A model generated the notes under the pieces. It ran no database searches, was not told the DNA's origin, and saw only the letters and a list, made by a program, of their open reading frames with translations. Positions 7,627-18,475 of a stretch of DNA of 45,971 nucleotides are shown in pieces (positions within the stretch are counted from its first letter, which is position 1; every line of letters begins with the position of its first letter). The DNA comes from Bacillota bacterium (GTDB taxonomy: Bacteria > Bacillota > Ch66): the NCBI GenBank assembly GCA_013178045.1, contig JABLXP010000014.1, positions 1 to 45,971 of the forward strand, written 5' to 3'. A program made the position numbers and the translations under genes.

Positions 7627-7785
7627 CCCAAAGCGCTGGATGAATTATCCCGGGATGAACTGATCCAAGAAGCGTTGGGGCCACACATTTATCAGCGGTT
7701 CATGGAAGCCAAGACGATTGAGTGGAACCGCTACCGGACGCAGGTCCACCACTGGGAGATTGACGAATACCTGACCAGGTTTTAA
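7627..7785 (+). pseudogene. 3' remnant of glutamine synthetase (glnA)
   Basis: Directly after the TAG of the HD-GYP gene, and in the same frame, 52 codons read as the C-terminal tail of type I glutamine synthetase: PKALDELSRDELIQEALG, then HIYQRFMEAKTIEWNRY, then RTQVHHWEIDEYLTRF and stop. No start codon with a ribosome binding site precedes it, and nothing else of the enzyme remains in any frame upstream. It looks like a deletion or insertion scar in which the HD-GYP end abuts the end of a former glnA. The tail is intact without stops, which suggests recent loss. Confidence 0.85.
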
Positions 7786-7816
7786 CAGCCGAAATGCAAA
7801 AGTTTCGTCAAGATTG

Positions 7817-7863
7817 AAAAGCAATTATCAAGGCAAGCTTGCCCTTAATAATTGCTTTTTCTC
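7817..7863 (+). terminator. Strong intrinsic terminator
   Basis: AAAAGCAATTAT (from 7817) pairs with ATAATTGCTTTT (to 7860), with an inner AAGGC/GCCCTT stem, followed by a T-rich tail. It closes transcription from the HD-GYP/glnA-remnant side ahead of dapF. Confidence 0.85.
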
Positions 7864-7922
7864 AATTTTAAAGTTATATTAAATGTAAAATGTAATAACA
7901 TTGTTTAAGTAGGTGGCCAAGG

Positions 7923-8765
7923 ATGGAATTTACGAAAATGCATGGTTTAGGCAATGACTTTGTCATCGTCAACGGGTGCCGTGAAACCATCCCCAGTGAT
8001 TATTGCACATTGGCGAAAAAGGTGTGTGACCGTCATTTTGGGGTCGGTGCCGATGGCCTTGTTTTTATTCTGCCTTCTGAGCGGGCAGATGTCCGGATGC
8101 GCATCTTTAACTCCGATGGCAGCGAAGCCGAGATGTGTGGCAATGTCATTCGCTGTGTGGCCAAATACCTTTACGAGCGAGAGATAGTCAAGGGTGTTTT
8201 TATTCGGGTTGAGACTCTAGCGGGGATCATGATGCCTGAAGTAATCCTGGAAAATGGGCGGGTAACCGGAGCTAGAGTCGACATGGGTGAGCCGATCCTG
8301 GAACGCCAGTTGATCCCGATGTTGGGCGACCCGGGGCGGGCTGTCAATGAGCCGATTATCGTCAATGGAAAAGAGCTACGGATTACTGCGGTTTCTATGG
8401 GTAATCCCCACTGTTTGGTGTTTGTTCCCCAACTGGATAAGATTCCATTCCGTGTTTGGGGGCCCGAGATTGAACACCACCCGTTGTTTCCCCGCAAAAC
8501 CAATGTCGAGTTTATCGAAGTCATTAACCCGAACGAAATTCGGGTTAAGGTCTGGGAACGCGGGGTGGGCGAAACCCTGGCCTGTGGCACCGGGGCCTGC
8601 GCTTGTGTGGTTGGCGGGGTATTAAATGGCAAGACCGGCCGGGAGGTGGTGGTTCACCTTCCCGGTGGACGACTGAACATCGAGTGGGCTAAGAATGGCC
8701 GAGTCTACATGACTGGACCGGCGACTGAAGTGTTTAGTGGCACGTTATTTCTCGAAAATCTATAA
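7923..8765 (+). CDS. dapF: Diaminopimelate epimerase
   Basis: A 280-residue cytoplasmic enzyme that interconverts LL- and meso-diaminopimelate, the last step before meso-DAP is used for peptidoglycan and lysine. The two catalytic cysteines are visible: Cys72 in [14 protein letters not shown] and Cys221 in [12 protein letters not shown]. The N-terminal [12 protein letters not shown] and the NPHC motif are also typical. Length is normal for the family. It lies 33 bp upstream of dapL, whose product makes its substrate. The ribosome binding site is a weak AGGTGG before the ATG. Confidence 0.97.
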   Translation: MEFTKMHGLGNDFVIVNGCRETIPSDYCTLAKKVCDRHFGVGADGLVFILPSERADVRMRIFNSDGSEAEMCGNVIRCVAKYLYEREIVKGVFIRVETLAGIMMPEVILENGRVTGARVDMGEPILERQLIPMLGDPGRAVNEPIIVNGKELRITAVSMGNPHCLVFVPQLDKIPFRVWGPEIEHHPLFPRKTNVEFIEVINPNEIRVKVWERGVGETLACGTGACACVVGGVLNGKTGREVVVHLPGGRLNIEWAKNGRVYMTGPATEVFSGTLFLENL

Positions 8766-8797
8766 TATAAGATTTATTATTCGAAGGAGGAGATTAA

Positions 8798-9970
8798 ATG
8801 CGAGAAGCCGTTCAACTGCAGAAACTTCCCCCGTATTTGTTTGCTCGTATCGAGCAGAAGGTCGCGGAGGCCCGGGAAAAGGGGATTGATGTGATCAACC
8901 TGGGGATTGGTGATCCTGACCGGCCTACGCCGGCGCACATCGTGGCCAAAGCGATGGAACAGGTACAAAATCCGCCTAACCATCGATATCCCACCTCGGT
9001 TGGGCTGTTAGAATACCGTCAGGCGGTGGCTGATTGGTACCGGCGGCGTTTTGGGGTGGAACTGAATCCCCGCAGTGAAGTGGTCTCCCTCATTGGTTCA
9101 AAAGAGGGGATCGCACACATCGCCTTTTGTTACTTAAACCCGGGTGACCTGACCCTGGTCCCTGATCCCGGCTACCCGGTTTACGGAATTGGTACCTTAT
9201 TGGCTAATGGTGAGCCCTACATAATGCCGCTACGGGCGGAAAACGGATTTTTGCCGGAGCTGGACGCCATTCCGGCGGAAGTAGCCCGGAAGGCAAAGAT
9301 CATGTACCTCAATTATCCGAATAACCCGACCGGCGCCCTGGCTGATGCGGAGTTCTTTGAGCGGGTGGTGGCCTTTGCCCGTAAATATGATATTCTGGTC
9401 TGTCACGATGCAGCCTATTCAGAGATTGCTTTTGACGGGGTTAAACCCTTAAGTTTCTTACAGATCCCGGGAGCGAAAGAGGTGGGCATTGAGTTCCACT
9501 CCGTATCCAAAACATACAACATGACTGGCTGGCGGATCGGCTGGGCGGTGGGAAATCCGCAGGCGATCGAGGTGCTTAGCCGGTTTAAGTCCAATGTTGA
9601 TTCCGGCGTATTCCAGGCCGTTCAGTATGCGGCCGTGGCTGCTCTGAATGGACCGCAGGATTGTGTGGATGAGATGCGGCGGGTCTACCAGGAGCGCCGG
9701 GATGTCTTGATTGATGGCCTTAACGCCATGGGTTGGCAACTGGAGAAACCCAAGGCGACTATTTACGTTTGGATTCCGGTACCGAAGGGATATAACTCTA
9801 CCGAATTTGCCGAGTTGGTCCTGGAAAAAGCAGCGGTAGTGATTACGCCCGGCATTGGCTACGGTGCCTTTGGTGACCGCTATTTCCGGGTTGCCTTGAC
9901 GGTGGAAAAGGAACGGATTCAGGAAGCCGTAGAACGGATGAAAGCCACCCTGGGACAGATTGAGTTATAG
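8798..9970 (+). CDS. dapL: LL-diaminopimelate aminotransferase
   Basis: A 390-residue class I PLP aminotransferase that converts tetrahydrodipicolinate directly to LL-diaminopimelate, bypassing the succinylase/acetylase branches. Visible features are [12 protein letters not shown] near the N-terminus, the PNNPTG motif, HDAAYSEI and the PLP lysine Lys238 in [15 protein letters not shown]. Similar enzymes act on other substrates, but the direct link to dapF makes DapL the best call. Clostridial groups such as Desulfotomaculum use this route. GAAGGAGGAG stands ahead of the ATG. Confidence 0.92.
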   Translation: MREAVQLQKLPPYLFARIEQKVAEAREKGIDVINLGIGDPDRPTPAHIVAKAMEQVQNPPNHRYPTSVGLLEYRQAVADWYRRRFGVELNPRSEVVSLIGSKEGIAHIAFCYLNPGDLTLVPDPGYPVYGIGTLLANGEPYIMPLRAENGFLPELDAIPAEVARKAKIMYLNYPNNPTGALADAEFFERVVAFARKYDILVCHDAAYSEIAFDGVKPLSFLQIPGAKEVGIEFHSVSKTYNMTGWRIGWAVGNPQAIEVLSRFKSNVDSGVFQAVQYAAVAALNGPQDCVDEMRRVYQERRDVLIDGLNAMGWQLEKPKATIYVWIPVPKGYNSTEFAELVLEKAAVVITPGIGYGAFGDRYFRVALTVEKERIQEAVERMKATLGQIEL

Positions 9971-10014
9971 GGCATGATTTTAATAAATAATGGTAAGTGA
10001 CTTGGAGAACAAGA

Positions 10015-12096
10015 ATGGCCAGAAGACCTAGTCAGAGATCCAAAAATAAAAGTACGGTACCGAAACGCCTACTGCAAAGTCTGGCGCAAGATATCGTGGC
10101 CATGATGGAGACCGAAGAGGGATATCCGCTGGCCATGGAAATAATTGACCAATTGCCCGAAGAGGTTCAAGCTCTGTTTATTGAGAGCCTATCGTCAATC
10201 CACGACCCGAAACTGGGTAAATTTTTCTGGCTTCTAACCCAGGAGTATGACGGTGAGGTACAGCGGGCGGCACAACGATGTTTAGAGAAATTCCGTCTGG
10301 CTGGCATCGAGTTCGAGGTACCGGTCAAACCGACTACCACCTGGCCGGATGAGTGTTTCTTTATGGCCATGGCCTCAAAAACCCGACTGCTGGGTCAGGT
10401 TTCTCTGGTTATGGCCTGGGAGAAACCGAGCGGTAACCTGGATGCCAAGTATTTTATTCTCTGTTTTAACCAGGACGGGATCAAGGATTACTTTCGGGTG
10501 CTGGATATCTCCAAGGCGAACTTTTTCGCGGAAAGCCAACCAGCGCAAGTGGAACTTGTTCAACTATCTTTTCGTGAAGCCATCTACCTGCTCCGGTCCG
10601 CTTACACGCAGAATCTTTACCACCAGAAGCGGCCGGCGCGCGGTTTCTTGCAGTATGGCGATTTACTCAAACGACCTGTCAATCTGACCGAGGAAGAAGA
10701 AGCGCGGCTCTTTCAGCGTTTAGGCCAGAGCGAGCTCCGTCCAGACCAGGTGGTTAATGCTTATTTCGTGGCCCTGCGTAATTGTGATTGGGCTCTTATG
10801 TATAACTTGTTGAGCCCGAAATCAACTGCCCGACGGCGAACCCGGGCAGAGTACGTGGCGGCGAAAGTTAAGAAGGAGAGTAAACAGCCGGCTTTGTTTC
10901 TTAAAACGACGATAGTTGACCAGGTTGTCCGGAAGAAAACGGCCGAGATCAAAGCGAACCTGGTCAGTGATGAAGATGAACACCTGATGATCACGGAGTA
11001 CCAGTTTAAACTGACCAGAGGAGATGCGGGCTGGCTGATTTCTGGTGTGCGGGTATTAAACCAGCGGGAAGTGGGACCAGAAGACGAGGAGAACCCGTTA
11101 AACTATCGGGTCTTTTGCGTGGTGTACGACGTTGGGTCTTTTACCAAGGTCGAGTCATTATTGGAATCTCTGCCAGAGGTTGAGACCTTTACCGAGTTTG
11201 ATTACGGGGTTCATTACCGCTGGGGGCAGCACCCCAATCCGATCAGTGAAGGAATCAATGTCTCCGAAACCATTTTCGCTGAATTCATCTTAACTGATGA
11301 GGAATTGATTGTATTCTCCCGTGAACAGCTCAACCTGGATTCTGTGTGCAGCCTGTTGGAAGACCGGCTGGCGCCCAAATCGATTTCTTTTAAGCACCAG
11401 TATTACCTGGATGTGACCCTGGTCTACGCGATCCTCAGCGGTGAGTTTAACTGCTTCGAGGAGATGCTTAGTGAGCTGGCCGAAGAAGAGGATGAGGAAG
11501 CCGAGCCTCTGTATGCGGCGACTTATGAGATTGAAGATCTGGCGCGGGTCTTGAAAAAACTTCATACATTCAACGTGGTGGAGTTTGACACCCCAGAAGG
11601 GGTCAAGGTCTTTTATGAGTTCGAGAACCTGCAGACCAAAGAGGATGGTAGTCAGGCCGGGCAGGGGTTTATCGCCGAGTATCGGCTGACCAATGATTAC
11701 TTAATGGTCAGTGCTTTTGGCCACGACTATCTGGCTATAGTCTGTTCCGAACTGGAGAAAGGGATTAAAAAAGCCATCCGTCTCGTTGATGTTCAGCAGC
11801 GTGAAGAAGACCTATCAATTTTCATGGCTGAAGGAATTGAGATACCGCAGGAAGTCATGGAGCGGCTGCGCAAAAAAGAACTGAGCCGCTGGCTGGAGAC
11901 AGAGATGCCGGCTTTGCATGGCATGACCCCCCTGGAGGCGAAAAAATCTCTGGAAGGGCGCAAACTGCTGTGGGAATTATTCAAGTCAATGAAGGACTTG
12001 CAAAAGGAATTAATCCGGAAAGGGTTGCATCCCCAGCTTGATTATCGAGAATATATCAAGGCGATTGGCCTGGAGAAAGACGGCCAGGTTAACTAA
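10015..12096 (+). CDS. Large conserved-looking protein of unknown function (693 aa)
   Basis: I do not recognise a family for the whole protein. It starts with a basic stretch (ARRPSQRSKNKSTVPKRLL), then helical, HEAT-like sequence to about residue 105 (PEEVQALFIESL, QRAAQRCLEKF). Residues about 235-350 look like an NTF2/SnoaL-like domain (VVNAYFVALRNCDWALMYNL, then LTRGDAGWLISGVRVL). The remainder is acidic alpha/beta sequence with repeated ELILTDEEL-like units and ends in a helical tail. No signal peptide or membrane segment is visible. ATG 10015 is chosen because GGAG stands 7 nt before it; the in-frame GTG at 9997 has no such site. It follows dapL by about 44 bp and may be its distal partner, but nothing points to a role in lysine synthesis. 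Confidence 0.75.
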   Translation: MARRPSQRSKNKSTVPKRLLQSLAQDIVAMMETEEGYPLAMEIIDQLPEEVQALFIESLSSIHDPKLGKFFWLLTQEYDGEVQRAAQRCLEKFRLAGIEFEVPVKPTTTWPDECFFMAMASKTRLLGQVSLVMAWEKPSGNLDAKYFILCFNQDGIKDYFRVLDISKANFFAESQPAQVELVQLSFREAIYLLRSAYTQNLYHQKRPARGFLQYGDLLKRPVNLTEEEEARLFQRLGQSELRPDQVVNAYFVALRNCDWALMYNLLSPKSTARRRTRAEYVAAKVKKESKQPALFLKTTIVDQVVRKKTAEIKANLVSDEDEHLMITEYQFKLTRGDAGWLISGVRVLNQREVGPEDEENPLNYRVFCVVYDVGSFTKVESLLESLPEVETFTEFDYGVHYRWGQHPNPISEGINVSETIFAEFILTDEELIVFSREQLNLDSVCSLLEDRLAPKSISFKHQYYLDVTLVYAILSGEFNCFEEMLSELAEEEDEEAEPLYAATYEIEDLARVLKKLHTFNVVEFDTPEGVKVFYEFENLQTKEDGSQAGQGFIAEYRLTNDYLMVSAFGHDYLAIVCSELEKGIKKAIRLVDVQQREEDLSIFMAEGIEIPQEVMERLRKKELSRWLETEMPALHGMTPLEAKKSLEGRKLLWELFKSMKDLQKELIRKGLHPQLDYREYIKAIGLEKDGQVN

Positions 12097-12103
12097 AAAA
12101 TCA

Positions 12104-12132
12104 TTGACAGACCCTGGGGGATTTTCTATACT
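12104..12132 (+). promoter_or_regulatory. Sigma-A promoter of the ilv-leu operon
   Basis: Perfect -35 TTGACA (12104-12109) and near-perfect -10 TATACT (12127-12132) with the ideal 17-bp spacer, just ahead of the T-box leader. Transcription should begin near 12139. Confidence 0.9.
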
Positions 12133-12139
12133 AATTAAT

Positions 12140-12460
12140 ATAACAATATTGAGTAGCTGTTATAGAATAAAGGCGATGACGGGAGTCTGTTATATATCGT
12201 CCCTGGGTACAGAGAACTGGGGTAGCTGAAAACCAGTCCCACTACGGTATATGTGCGTCTCTCCCCCGAGCTGCGATCCGAACGGCTTTAGCTCAAGTAG
12301 GTGATGCCGGATGTATAGCGTCCGTTAACATGCTGGTGCCGCATCGGCACGACAAAGGAGGCCGCCAAGGTGCGCGGCAAACAGGGTGGTACCGCGGGAA
12401 TACCCTCTCGTCCCTGACAGAAGAGAGACTGTCTGGGCGGGGGGGTTTATTTGTTGGGTG
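12140..12460 (+). ncRNA. T-box leader, probably tRNA-Leu responsive
   Basis: The T-box consensus AGGGTGGTACCGCG is intact at 12383-12396. Upstream is a stem I region with AGAGAACTGGGGTAGCTG and an ACCAGT pairing arm; the specifier region reads GTCTCTCCCCCGAGC (12257-12271). A CUC leucine codon can be read there (12259-12261 or 12261-12263), fitting the leu genes downstream, but the exact register is uncertain. The competing terminator pairs GACAG (12416-12420) with CTGTC (12429-12433), extended by CCC/GGG, before a T-rich tail. Uncharged cognate tRNA should stabilise the antiterminator and turn on the operon. Confidence 0.93.
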
Positions 12461-12546
12461 GGAGGTGAAGAAATTTACTCCCGAGAGTGGGTTATTGGAA
12501 CAGTTACTAACGTTAATAACACCAAGAATATGGAGGGAAAAGTACG

Positions 12547-13431
12547 ATGGGTCTAATTATTTACCTGAACGGGCAATTTGTTCCCGAAGAAGAAGCGAAG
12601 GTTTCAGTTTTTGAGCATGGCTTTCTATATGGCGATGGTGTTTTCGAGGGAATTCGGGCGTATCACGGCCGGGTATTCCGTTTGCGAGAACATATTGATC
12701 GGCTGTACGATTCGGCTAAGGCTATCACCCTAAATATCCCTTTGACTAAGGAAGAAATGACAGAAGTGGTCTTGGAGACTTTACGCCGCAATAATCTTAG
12801 AGATGCTTACATACGGCTGGTTGTTTCACGAGGAAAAGGTGATTTAGGGCTTGACCCGCGGAAATGTCCCCAACCAACCATTGTTAATATCGCCTCTTCG
12901 ATTACTCTGTACCCGCCAGAACTTTATGAAAAAGGGATGGAAGTCATTACGGTACCAACCCGGCGGAATATCCCGGAGGGAGTTAACCCCCGCATCAAGT
13001 CGCTGAACTACCTGAACAACATTATGGCCAAAATTGAAGCCAATCTGGCTGGGGTAGCGGAAGCGATTTTGCTCAATCACGAAGGTTTTGTGGCCGAGGC
13101 CACGGGTGATAACGTCTTCATCGTGAAGAACGGCGTGCTAAAGACCCCGGCTCCTTACTGCGGGCTGTTGGAAGGGATTACCCGCAATGCAGTCATCGAA
13201 CTAGCTAAGAAACGGGCTATTCCGGTGGAAGAGACGGTGATCCCGCGTTATGAACTGTTCGTAGCCGACGAATGCTTCCTCACCGGCACCGCGGCAGAAC
13301 TGATCCCGGTGATCAAGGTGGATGGCCGGGTGATCGGCGACGGTAAGCCTGGCCCGATCTTTAACCAGTTGCTGGCCGATTTCCACGAATTGACGAAGGT
13401 TGACGGTCCAGAGATTTACCCGAGTAAGTAA
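12547..13431 (+). CDS. ilvE: Branched-chain amino acid aminotransferase
   Basis: A 294-residue fold-type IV PLP enzyme for the last, reversible step of leucine, isoleucine and valine synthesis with glutamate as amino donor. The N-terminus [14 protein letters not shown] and [18 protein letters not shown] are typical; the PLP lysine is Lys151 in [24 protein letters not shown] and [12 protein letters not shown] match the family. It is the first gene after the T-box and has GGAGGGAA before the ATG. Confidence 0.95.
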   Translation: MGLIIYLNGQFVPEEEAKVSVFEHGFLYGDGVFEGIRAYHGRVFRLREHIDRLYDSAKAITLNIPLTKEEMTEVVLETLRRNNLRDAYIRLVVSRGKGDLGLDPRKCPQPTIVNIASSITLYPPELYEKGMEVITVPTRRNIPEGVNPRIKSLNYLNNIMAKIEANLAGVAEAILLNHEGFVAEATGDNVFIVKNGVLKTPAPYCGLLEGITRNAVIELAKKRAIPVEETVIPRYELFVADECFLTGTAAELIPVIKVDGRVIGDGKPGPIFNQLLADFHELTKVDGPEIYPSK

Positions 13432-13492
13432 GCAACCTATAAACTGTAATGTGAAGAATCTAACCTTAATATATAGATTGGGGAGAGAAGCA

Positions 13493-15154
13493 TTGAAAAG
13501 TGACACCATCAAGAGGGGAGTGGAAAAGGCTCCTCACCGGTCGCTGATGAAGGCCCTCGGCCTGACCAACGAAGAAATCAACCGGCCTCTGATCGGCATT
13601 GTTAACTCCCAGAACGAAGTTATTCCCGGCCACCTGCATCTGGACACCATTGCTGAGGCCGTCAAGGCCGGGGTGAGGATGGCTGGTGGCACGCCGCTGG
13701 AGTTTACCACCATCGGCGTGTGCGACGGGATCGCTATGAACCACATCGGCATGAAGTATTCCCTGGCCAGCCGGGAACTGATCGCCGACTCCATCGAGAT
13801 TATGGCGACTGCCCATGCCTTTGACGCCCTGGTGTTTATCCCGAACTGTGACAAGATTATCCCCGGGATGCTGATGGCGGCGGCGCGCCTTAATTTACCT
13901 AGTATTTTTGTCAGCGGTGGTCCAATGTTGCCAGGGAAATTTCAGAACCGGCCAGCCACGGTCAGCACCGTGTTTGAAGCGGTCGGTAGGGTGAGTGCTG
14001 GGCAGATGACAATGGAAGAACTGGCTGAGTTAGAAGATACCGCCTGCCCGGGCTGTGGTTCTTGTGCGGGTATGTTTACGGCCAACTCCATGAACTGTCT
14101 GACCGAAGCCTTGGGGCTGGGGCTGCCTGGCAACGGGACGGTGCCGGCGGTGAGTGCGGCGCGCATCCGACTGGCGAAGCAGGCGGGGATGCAGATCATG
14201 AAACTCCTGGAGCAAAACATTAGAGCTCGCGATATTTTAACCCCAGCGGCTTTCCAGAACGCCCTGGCAGTCGATATGTCCCTGGGTTGCTCGACCAATA
14301 CCGTCCTGCATTTGACAGCGATTGCCCATGAGGCCGGGGTTCCGTTTGATCTCGACCTAGTGAGTGCCGTGAATGCCCGGGTACCACAGTTGTGCAAACT
14401 TGACCCGGCCGGTGACCACTTCCTGGTTGATCTCGACGAAGCCGGCGGGATCCAGGCGATCATGGGTGAACTGTACCGCTACGGGGTCTTGCATGGGGAA
14501 GCGCTGACCGTGACCGGGAAGACGGTGGCTGCCAACGTCGCCAATCGCCCGGTCCGCCGCCGCGATGTGATCAGGTCCGTGGACGATGCTTACAGCCCGA
14601 CGGGTGGGATCGCGATCTTGCGCGGTAACCTGGCACCCGACGGGGCCGTAGTCAAGAAAGGCGCGGTAGCCCCCGAAATGCTGGTCCACTCTGGCCCAGC
14701 GCGGGTTTTCAATTCCGAGGAGGCAGCAGTCGAGGCTATCCTGGGTGGCCGGATTAAACCAGGGGATGTCATTGTTATCCGTTACGAGGGCCCCAAGGGT
14801 GGACCCGGGATGCGGGAAATGCTGACTCCCACCTCGGCCATCGCTGGGATGGGGCTCGACAAAGATGTGGCTTTAATCACTGATGGACGGTTCTCCGGGG
14901 CGACCCGTGGTGCTTCTATCGGACACGTTTCCCCCGAAGCCGCTGAAGGTGGGCCGATCGCCCTGGTGCAGGAGGGGGACATCATCAAGATCAACATCAA
15001 CCAAGGGCAGCTGATCCTGGAAGTTCCGGCAGAAGAACTCAACAGACGACGTCAGGAATGGTGTCCGCTTGAGCCTAAGGTCAAATCGGGTTATCTTGCT
15101 CGTTACGCTCAACTGGTTTCCTCCGCCTCGAGCGGTGCCGTGTTCAAGAAATAG
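13493..15154 (+). CDS. ilvD: Dihydroxy-acid dehydratase
   Basis: A 553-residue Fe-S dehydratase that turns dihydroxy-isovalerate or dihydroxy-methylvalerate into the 2-keto acid. Cluster cysteines are seen in [12 protein letters not shown] and [39 protein letters not shown] and [11 protein letters not shown] are also characteristic. The TTG at 13493 is chosen because GGGGAGAG stands about 8 nt ahead and the length then equals the family norm; the frame is open further upstream but without a site. It follows ilvE by 61 bp. Confidence 0.95.
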   Translation: MKSDTIKRGVEKAPHRSLMKALGLTNEEINRPLIGIVNSQNEVIPGHLHLDTIAEAVKAGVRMAGGTPLEFTTIGVCDGIAMNHIGMKYSLASRELIADSIEIMATAHAFDALVFIPNCDKIIPGMLMAAARLNLPSIFVSGGPMLPGKFQNRPATVSTVFEAVGRVSAGQMTMEELAELEDTACPGCGSCAGMFTANSMNCLTEALGLGLPGNGTVPAVSAARIRLAKQAGMQIMKLLEQNIRARDILTPAAFQNALAVDMSLGCSTNTVLHLTAIAHEAGVPFDLDLVSAVNARVPQLCKLDPAGDHFLVDLDEAGGIQAIMGELYRYGVLHGEALTVTGKTVAANVANRPVRRRDVIRSVDDAYSPTGGIAILRGNLAPDGAVVKKGAVAPEMLVHSGPARVFNSEEAAVEAILGGRIKPGDVIVIRYEGPKGGPGMREMLTPTSAIAGMGLDKDVALITDGRFSGATRGASIGHVSPEAAEGGPIALVQEGDIIKININQGQLILEVPAEELNRRRQEWCPLEPKVKSGYLARYAQLVSSASSGAVFKK

Positions 15155-15191
15155 ACATGCCAAAGAGTACATTCCCAAAGGAGGCGATACC

Positions 15192-16865
15192 GTGAAAATG
15201 ACTGGCGCTCAGATCCTCATCGAATGCTTGAAGCGCGAAGGCGTTGAGGTAATTTTTGGTTACCCCGGCGGAGCGGTTCTGACAATCTACGACGAACTCT
15301 ACCGAGCTGACATTAAGCATGTACTAACGCGGCACGAGCAGGGGGCCGCCCATGCTGCCGACGGCTATGCCCGGGTCACTGGCCGGCCGGGGGTTTGCAT
15401 TACCACTTCGGGTCCAGGGGCGACGAACGCGGTCACGGGTATCGCTACAGCCTATATGGATTCTGTTCCCCTGATTGTGATTACCGGGCAGGTGGCAGTA
15501 GGTTTCTTGGGTCGGGATTCCTTCCAAGAAGCCGATATTACGGGGATCACTCTACCGATCACCAAGCATAATTACTTGGTTAAAAGGGTCGAAGACCTGT
15601 CCCGGGTTGTCAAAGAGGCCTTTTACATCGCGACGACAGGCCGGCCGGGGCCGGTGGTCATTGACCTGCCCAAGGACGTTACCAACCAGGAATGTGAGTT
15701 TAACTATCCCGAAACGGTAAACCTGCGGGGCTATCGGGTCTTAAAATCAGTAAACGCGCTGCAGGTGACCCAGGCCGCCCGGGCGATCATGGCCGCAGAA
15801 CGGCCGGTGATTTACGCGGGGGGCGGAGTGGTTATTTCTGGTGCTCACCAGGAGCTGTGGGAATTGGCGGAGCGCCGGCAGATTCCGGTAACTACCACGC
15901 TGATGGGGCTGGGTGCTTTTCCCACGGCGCATCCTTTGTCACTCGGGATGCTGGGGATGCACGGGACCCGTTACGCGAACTATGCTGTTTCGGACTGCGA
16001 CTGCTTGATTGCCATTGGCGCCCGTTTTGATGACCGGGTCACCGGGCGGATTGAAGATTTCGCCCCTAAGGCCCAGGTGATTCACATTGATGTTGATCCT
16101 GCTGAGATCGGTAAGAATGTTAGCGCACACATCCCGATTGTGGGCGACGTTAAGCAGGTTCTAACTGAGTTGTTACGAAGATTGGATACTTGCGCTGGTG
16201 AAACCCCCTGGGTTCGGCAGATTAAAGAGTGGAAGGAAACGTATCCGTTGACTTACGAACGGAGCGGGGAATTGATTAAACCCCAGTACGTGGTAGAGCA
16301 GATCTGTGAGGTTACCAATGGTGAAGCGATTATTACTACTGAGGTGGGGCAGAACCAGATGTGGGCGGCCCAGTACTACAAGTTTAAACAACCACGCACG
16401 ATGGTCACTTCCGGTGGGTTGGGGACGATGGGATTTGGGTTCCCCGCCGCAATTGGAGCTCAGATCGGCTGCCCTGAGGCTGTGGTTTTCGACATCGCCG
16501 GCGATGGGAGTTTTCAGATGAACTCCCAGGAACTGGCCACAGCCGTCGAGTATAAACTGCCGGTCAAGGTGGCGATTCTCAACAACCAGTACTTGGGAAT
16601 GGTCCGCCAGTGGCAAGAATTTTTCTACGGTGGCCGTTATTCCTACTCAGATATCAGCTGTGCACCTGACTTTGTCAAGCTGGCTGAAGCCTACGGAGCG
16701 GTTGGTCTACGGGCGACCAGACCTGATGAGGTCAGGCCAGTTCTGGAGCAAGCCATGGCGGTGAAAGACCGGCCGGTAATCATCGATTTTGTGGTTGACC
16801 GGACGGAAAACGTTTGTCCAATGGTGCCGCCAGGTGGCTCACTGACCAACATGATGGGGGGTTAG
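15192..16865 (+). CDS. ilvB: Acetolactate synthase, large subunit
   Basis: A 557-residue thiamine-diphosphate enzyme forming acetolactate or acetohydroxybutyrate, the first common step of branched-chain synthesis. The catalytic glutamate is in [34 protein letters not shown] and the TPP-binding [15 protein letters not shown] are clear. GTG 15192 has AGGAGG 7 nt ahead and gives the usual N-terminus ([19 protein letters not shown]). The frame opens earlier inside ilvD, but that part is not homologous. The small subunit follows after 4 bp. Confidence 0.97.
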   Translation: MKMTGAQILIECLKREGVEVIFGYPGGAVLTIYDELYRADIKHVLTRHEQGAAHAADGYARVTGRPGVCITTSGPGATNAVTGIATAYMDSVPLIVITGQVAVGFLGRDSFQEADITGITLPITKHNYLVKRVEDLSRVVKEAFYIATTGRPGPVVIDLPKDVTNQECEFNYPETVNLRGYRVLKSVNALQVTQAARAIMAAERPVIYAGGGVVISGAHQELWELAERRQIPVTTTLMGLGAFPTAHPLSLGMLGMHGTRYANYAVSDCDCLIAIGARFDDRVTGRIEDFAPKAQVIHIDVDPAEIGKNVSAHIPIVGDVKQVLTELLRRLDTCAGETPWVRQIKEWKETYPLTYERSGELIKPQYVVEQICEVTNGEAIITTEVGQNQMWAAQYYKFKQPRTMVTSGGLGTMGFGFPAAIGAQIGCPEAVVFDIAGDGSFQMNSQELATAVEYKLPVKVAILNNQYLGMVRQWQEFFYGGRYSYSDISCAPDFVKLAEAYGAVGLRATRPDEVRPVLEQAMAVKDRPVIIDFVVDRTENVCPMVPPGGSLTNMMGG

Positions 16866-16869
16866 GCCG

Positions 16870-17358
16870 ATGAAACACACCTTAGCCGTACTGGTGCACA
16901 ATCATCCGGGGGTACTGACGCGCGTAGCGGGACTGTTTAGCCGACGCGGTTACAATATCGAGAGTCTAACGGTTGGTGTTACGGAAAACCCGGAGTTTTC
17001 CCGGATGACCATTGTCGTTGATGGCGATGACCAGGTGATCGAACAGGTCACCAAGCAGTTGAACAAACTGATTGACGTGATCAAAATCAGTGATATCACC
17101 AATGAAGAAGCGGTAGAAAGAGAACTGATCCTGGTTAAGGTCAGGGCTAACCCTGAGGTCCGCGGTGAAATCATGCAGATCGTTGAGATTTTCCGGGCGC
17201 GGATCGTCGATATCGGCCGCCGCTCTCTGATTATTGAGGCGACCGGTGATGAAAACAAGATTAAAGCCATTGAAAGCTCCCTGCGACCCTTTGGCATCAT
17301 GGAACTGGTCCGTACGGGCAAGATCGCCATGGTGCGCGGAACAAAGGACAAAGGTTAA
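16870..17358 (+). CDS. ilvN: Acetolactate synthase, small regulatory subunit
   Basis: A 162-residue subunit that binds IlvB and gives valine feedback inhibition. The N-terminal ACT domain starts MKHTLAVLVHNHPGVLTRVAG and contains LFSRRGYNIESLTVG; the C-terminal half (VEREILVKV-like, VRGEIMQIVEIFRARIVDI) matches the second domain. It starts 4 bp after ilvB, as usual for this pair. Confidence 0.96.
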   Translation: MKHTLAVLVHNHPGVLTRVAGLFSRRGYNIESLTVGVTENPEFSRMTIVVDGDDQVIEQVTKQLNKLIDVIKISDITNEEAVERELILVKVRANPEVRGEIMQIVEIFRARIVDIGRRSLIIEATGDENKIKAIESSLRPFGIMELVRTGKIAMVRGTKDKG

Positions 17359-17429
17359 TTTTTCAAATAAATTACATCCCGAATGTGTACAATAAGTTCA
17401 AATCAAATTACATAAGGAGGTCGTAAGAA

Positions 17430-18440
17430 ATGGCCAAAATCTACTACGATGAAGATGCCGATCTAAAACTACTGGAAGGGAAAACCATCGGGGTACTGGG
17501 TTATGGCAGCCAGGGGCACGCGCAAGCCCAAAACTTGAAGGATAGCGGATTAAAGGTCCTAGTCGGCCTACGGCCGCCTACCACTGAGGAAACCAAAGCG
17601 GAGTGGCAGCTAGCCGAGAGCGCCGGTTTAACGGTGAAGACGGTGGAAGAGGTGGCGCAGGAAGCTGATATCATCCAATTCCTGGTTCCCGACGAGACCC
17701 AGGCCTGGCTGTACCGGGAAAAGGTGGCTCCTTACCTAAAACCAGGTAAAGCCCTATGTTTCTCGCACGGTTTCAACATTCATTTTAAGCAGATCGTCCC
17801 GCCGGCTACGGTTGATGTCTTCATGATCGCGCCGAAGAGCCCTGGCCACCTGGTACGGCGGATGTACGAACAAGGGGTTGGTGTACCCGCGCTAGTGGCG
17901 GTCGAACAAGACTACACCGGGCAGGCACTAGCCTTGGCCCTAGCCTACGCCAAAGGGATCGGCTCCACCCGGGCGGGTGTTATTCTGACCACCTTTAAAG
18001 AAGAGACCGAGACCGACCTCTTTGGCGAGCAATGTGTGCTGTGTGGGGGGGTTTCTGAACTAATTCGGGCGGGTTTTGATACCCTGGTTGAAGCTGGTTA
18101 TCAGCCGGAGATCGCCTATTTCGAATGTCTCCATGAAATGAAACTGATCGTTGACCTGATTTACGAAGGCGGGATCAGCATGATGCGCTATTCGGTCAGT
18201 GACACTGCTGAATATGGCGATCTAATGGTAGGGAAACGGATCATCAACGAATACACCCGCGAAGAAATGAAACAAGTTTTAGCCGAAATCCAAAGCGGTG
18301 AATTCGCTAAACAATGGCTGTTGGAAAATCAGGTTGGCCGGCCGATGTTCAACGCTCTGCGCAAAAAGGACGCGGAACATTTGATTGAAAAGGTTGGTAA
18401 GGAACTGCGGGCTATGATGAAGTGGCTCCAGAAGAAGTAG
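17430..18440 (+). CDS. ilvC: Ketol-acid reductoisomerase (class I)
   Basis: A 336-residue enzyme catalysing alkyl migration and NAD(P)H reduction of acetolactate. The Rossmann motif is [20 protein letters not shown]; the knotted C-terminal domain has [37 protein letters not shown] and SDTAEYGD with the magnesium ligands. Length is that of class I. AAGGAGG precedes the ATG. Confidence 0.97.
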   Translation: MAKIYYDEDADLKLLEGKTIGVLGYGSQGHAQAQNLKDSGLKVLVGLRPPTTEETKAEWQLAESAGLTVKTVEEVAQEADIIQFLVPDETQAWLYREKVAPYLKPGKALCFSHGFNIHFKQIVPPATVDVFMIAPKSPGHLVRRMYEQGVGVPALVAVEQDYTGQALALALAYAKGIGSTRAGVILTTFKEETETDLFGEQCVLCGGVSELIRAGFDTLVEAGYQPEIAYFECLHEMKLIVDLIYEGGISMMRYSVSDTAEYGDLMVGKRIINEYTREEMKQVLAEIQSGEFAKQWLLENQVGRPMFNALRKKDAEHLIEKVGKELRAMMKWLQKK

Positions 18441-18475
18441 CCAACCGTTCGCGGCGCAAGTCCATGGTCTACCAG

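Noticed and set aside
13400-13492. Longer ilvD start overlapping ilvE
   Set aside because: No ribosome binding site, and the extra residues are not part of the family; TTG 13493 gives the standard length.
15069-15191. Longer ilvB start inside ilvD
   Set aside because: The added residues are a shadow of the ilvD frame; GTG 15192 has a perfect Shine-Dalgarno and a canonical N-terminus.
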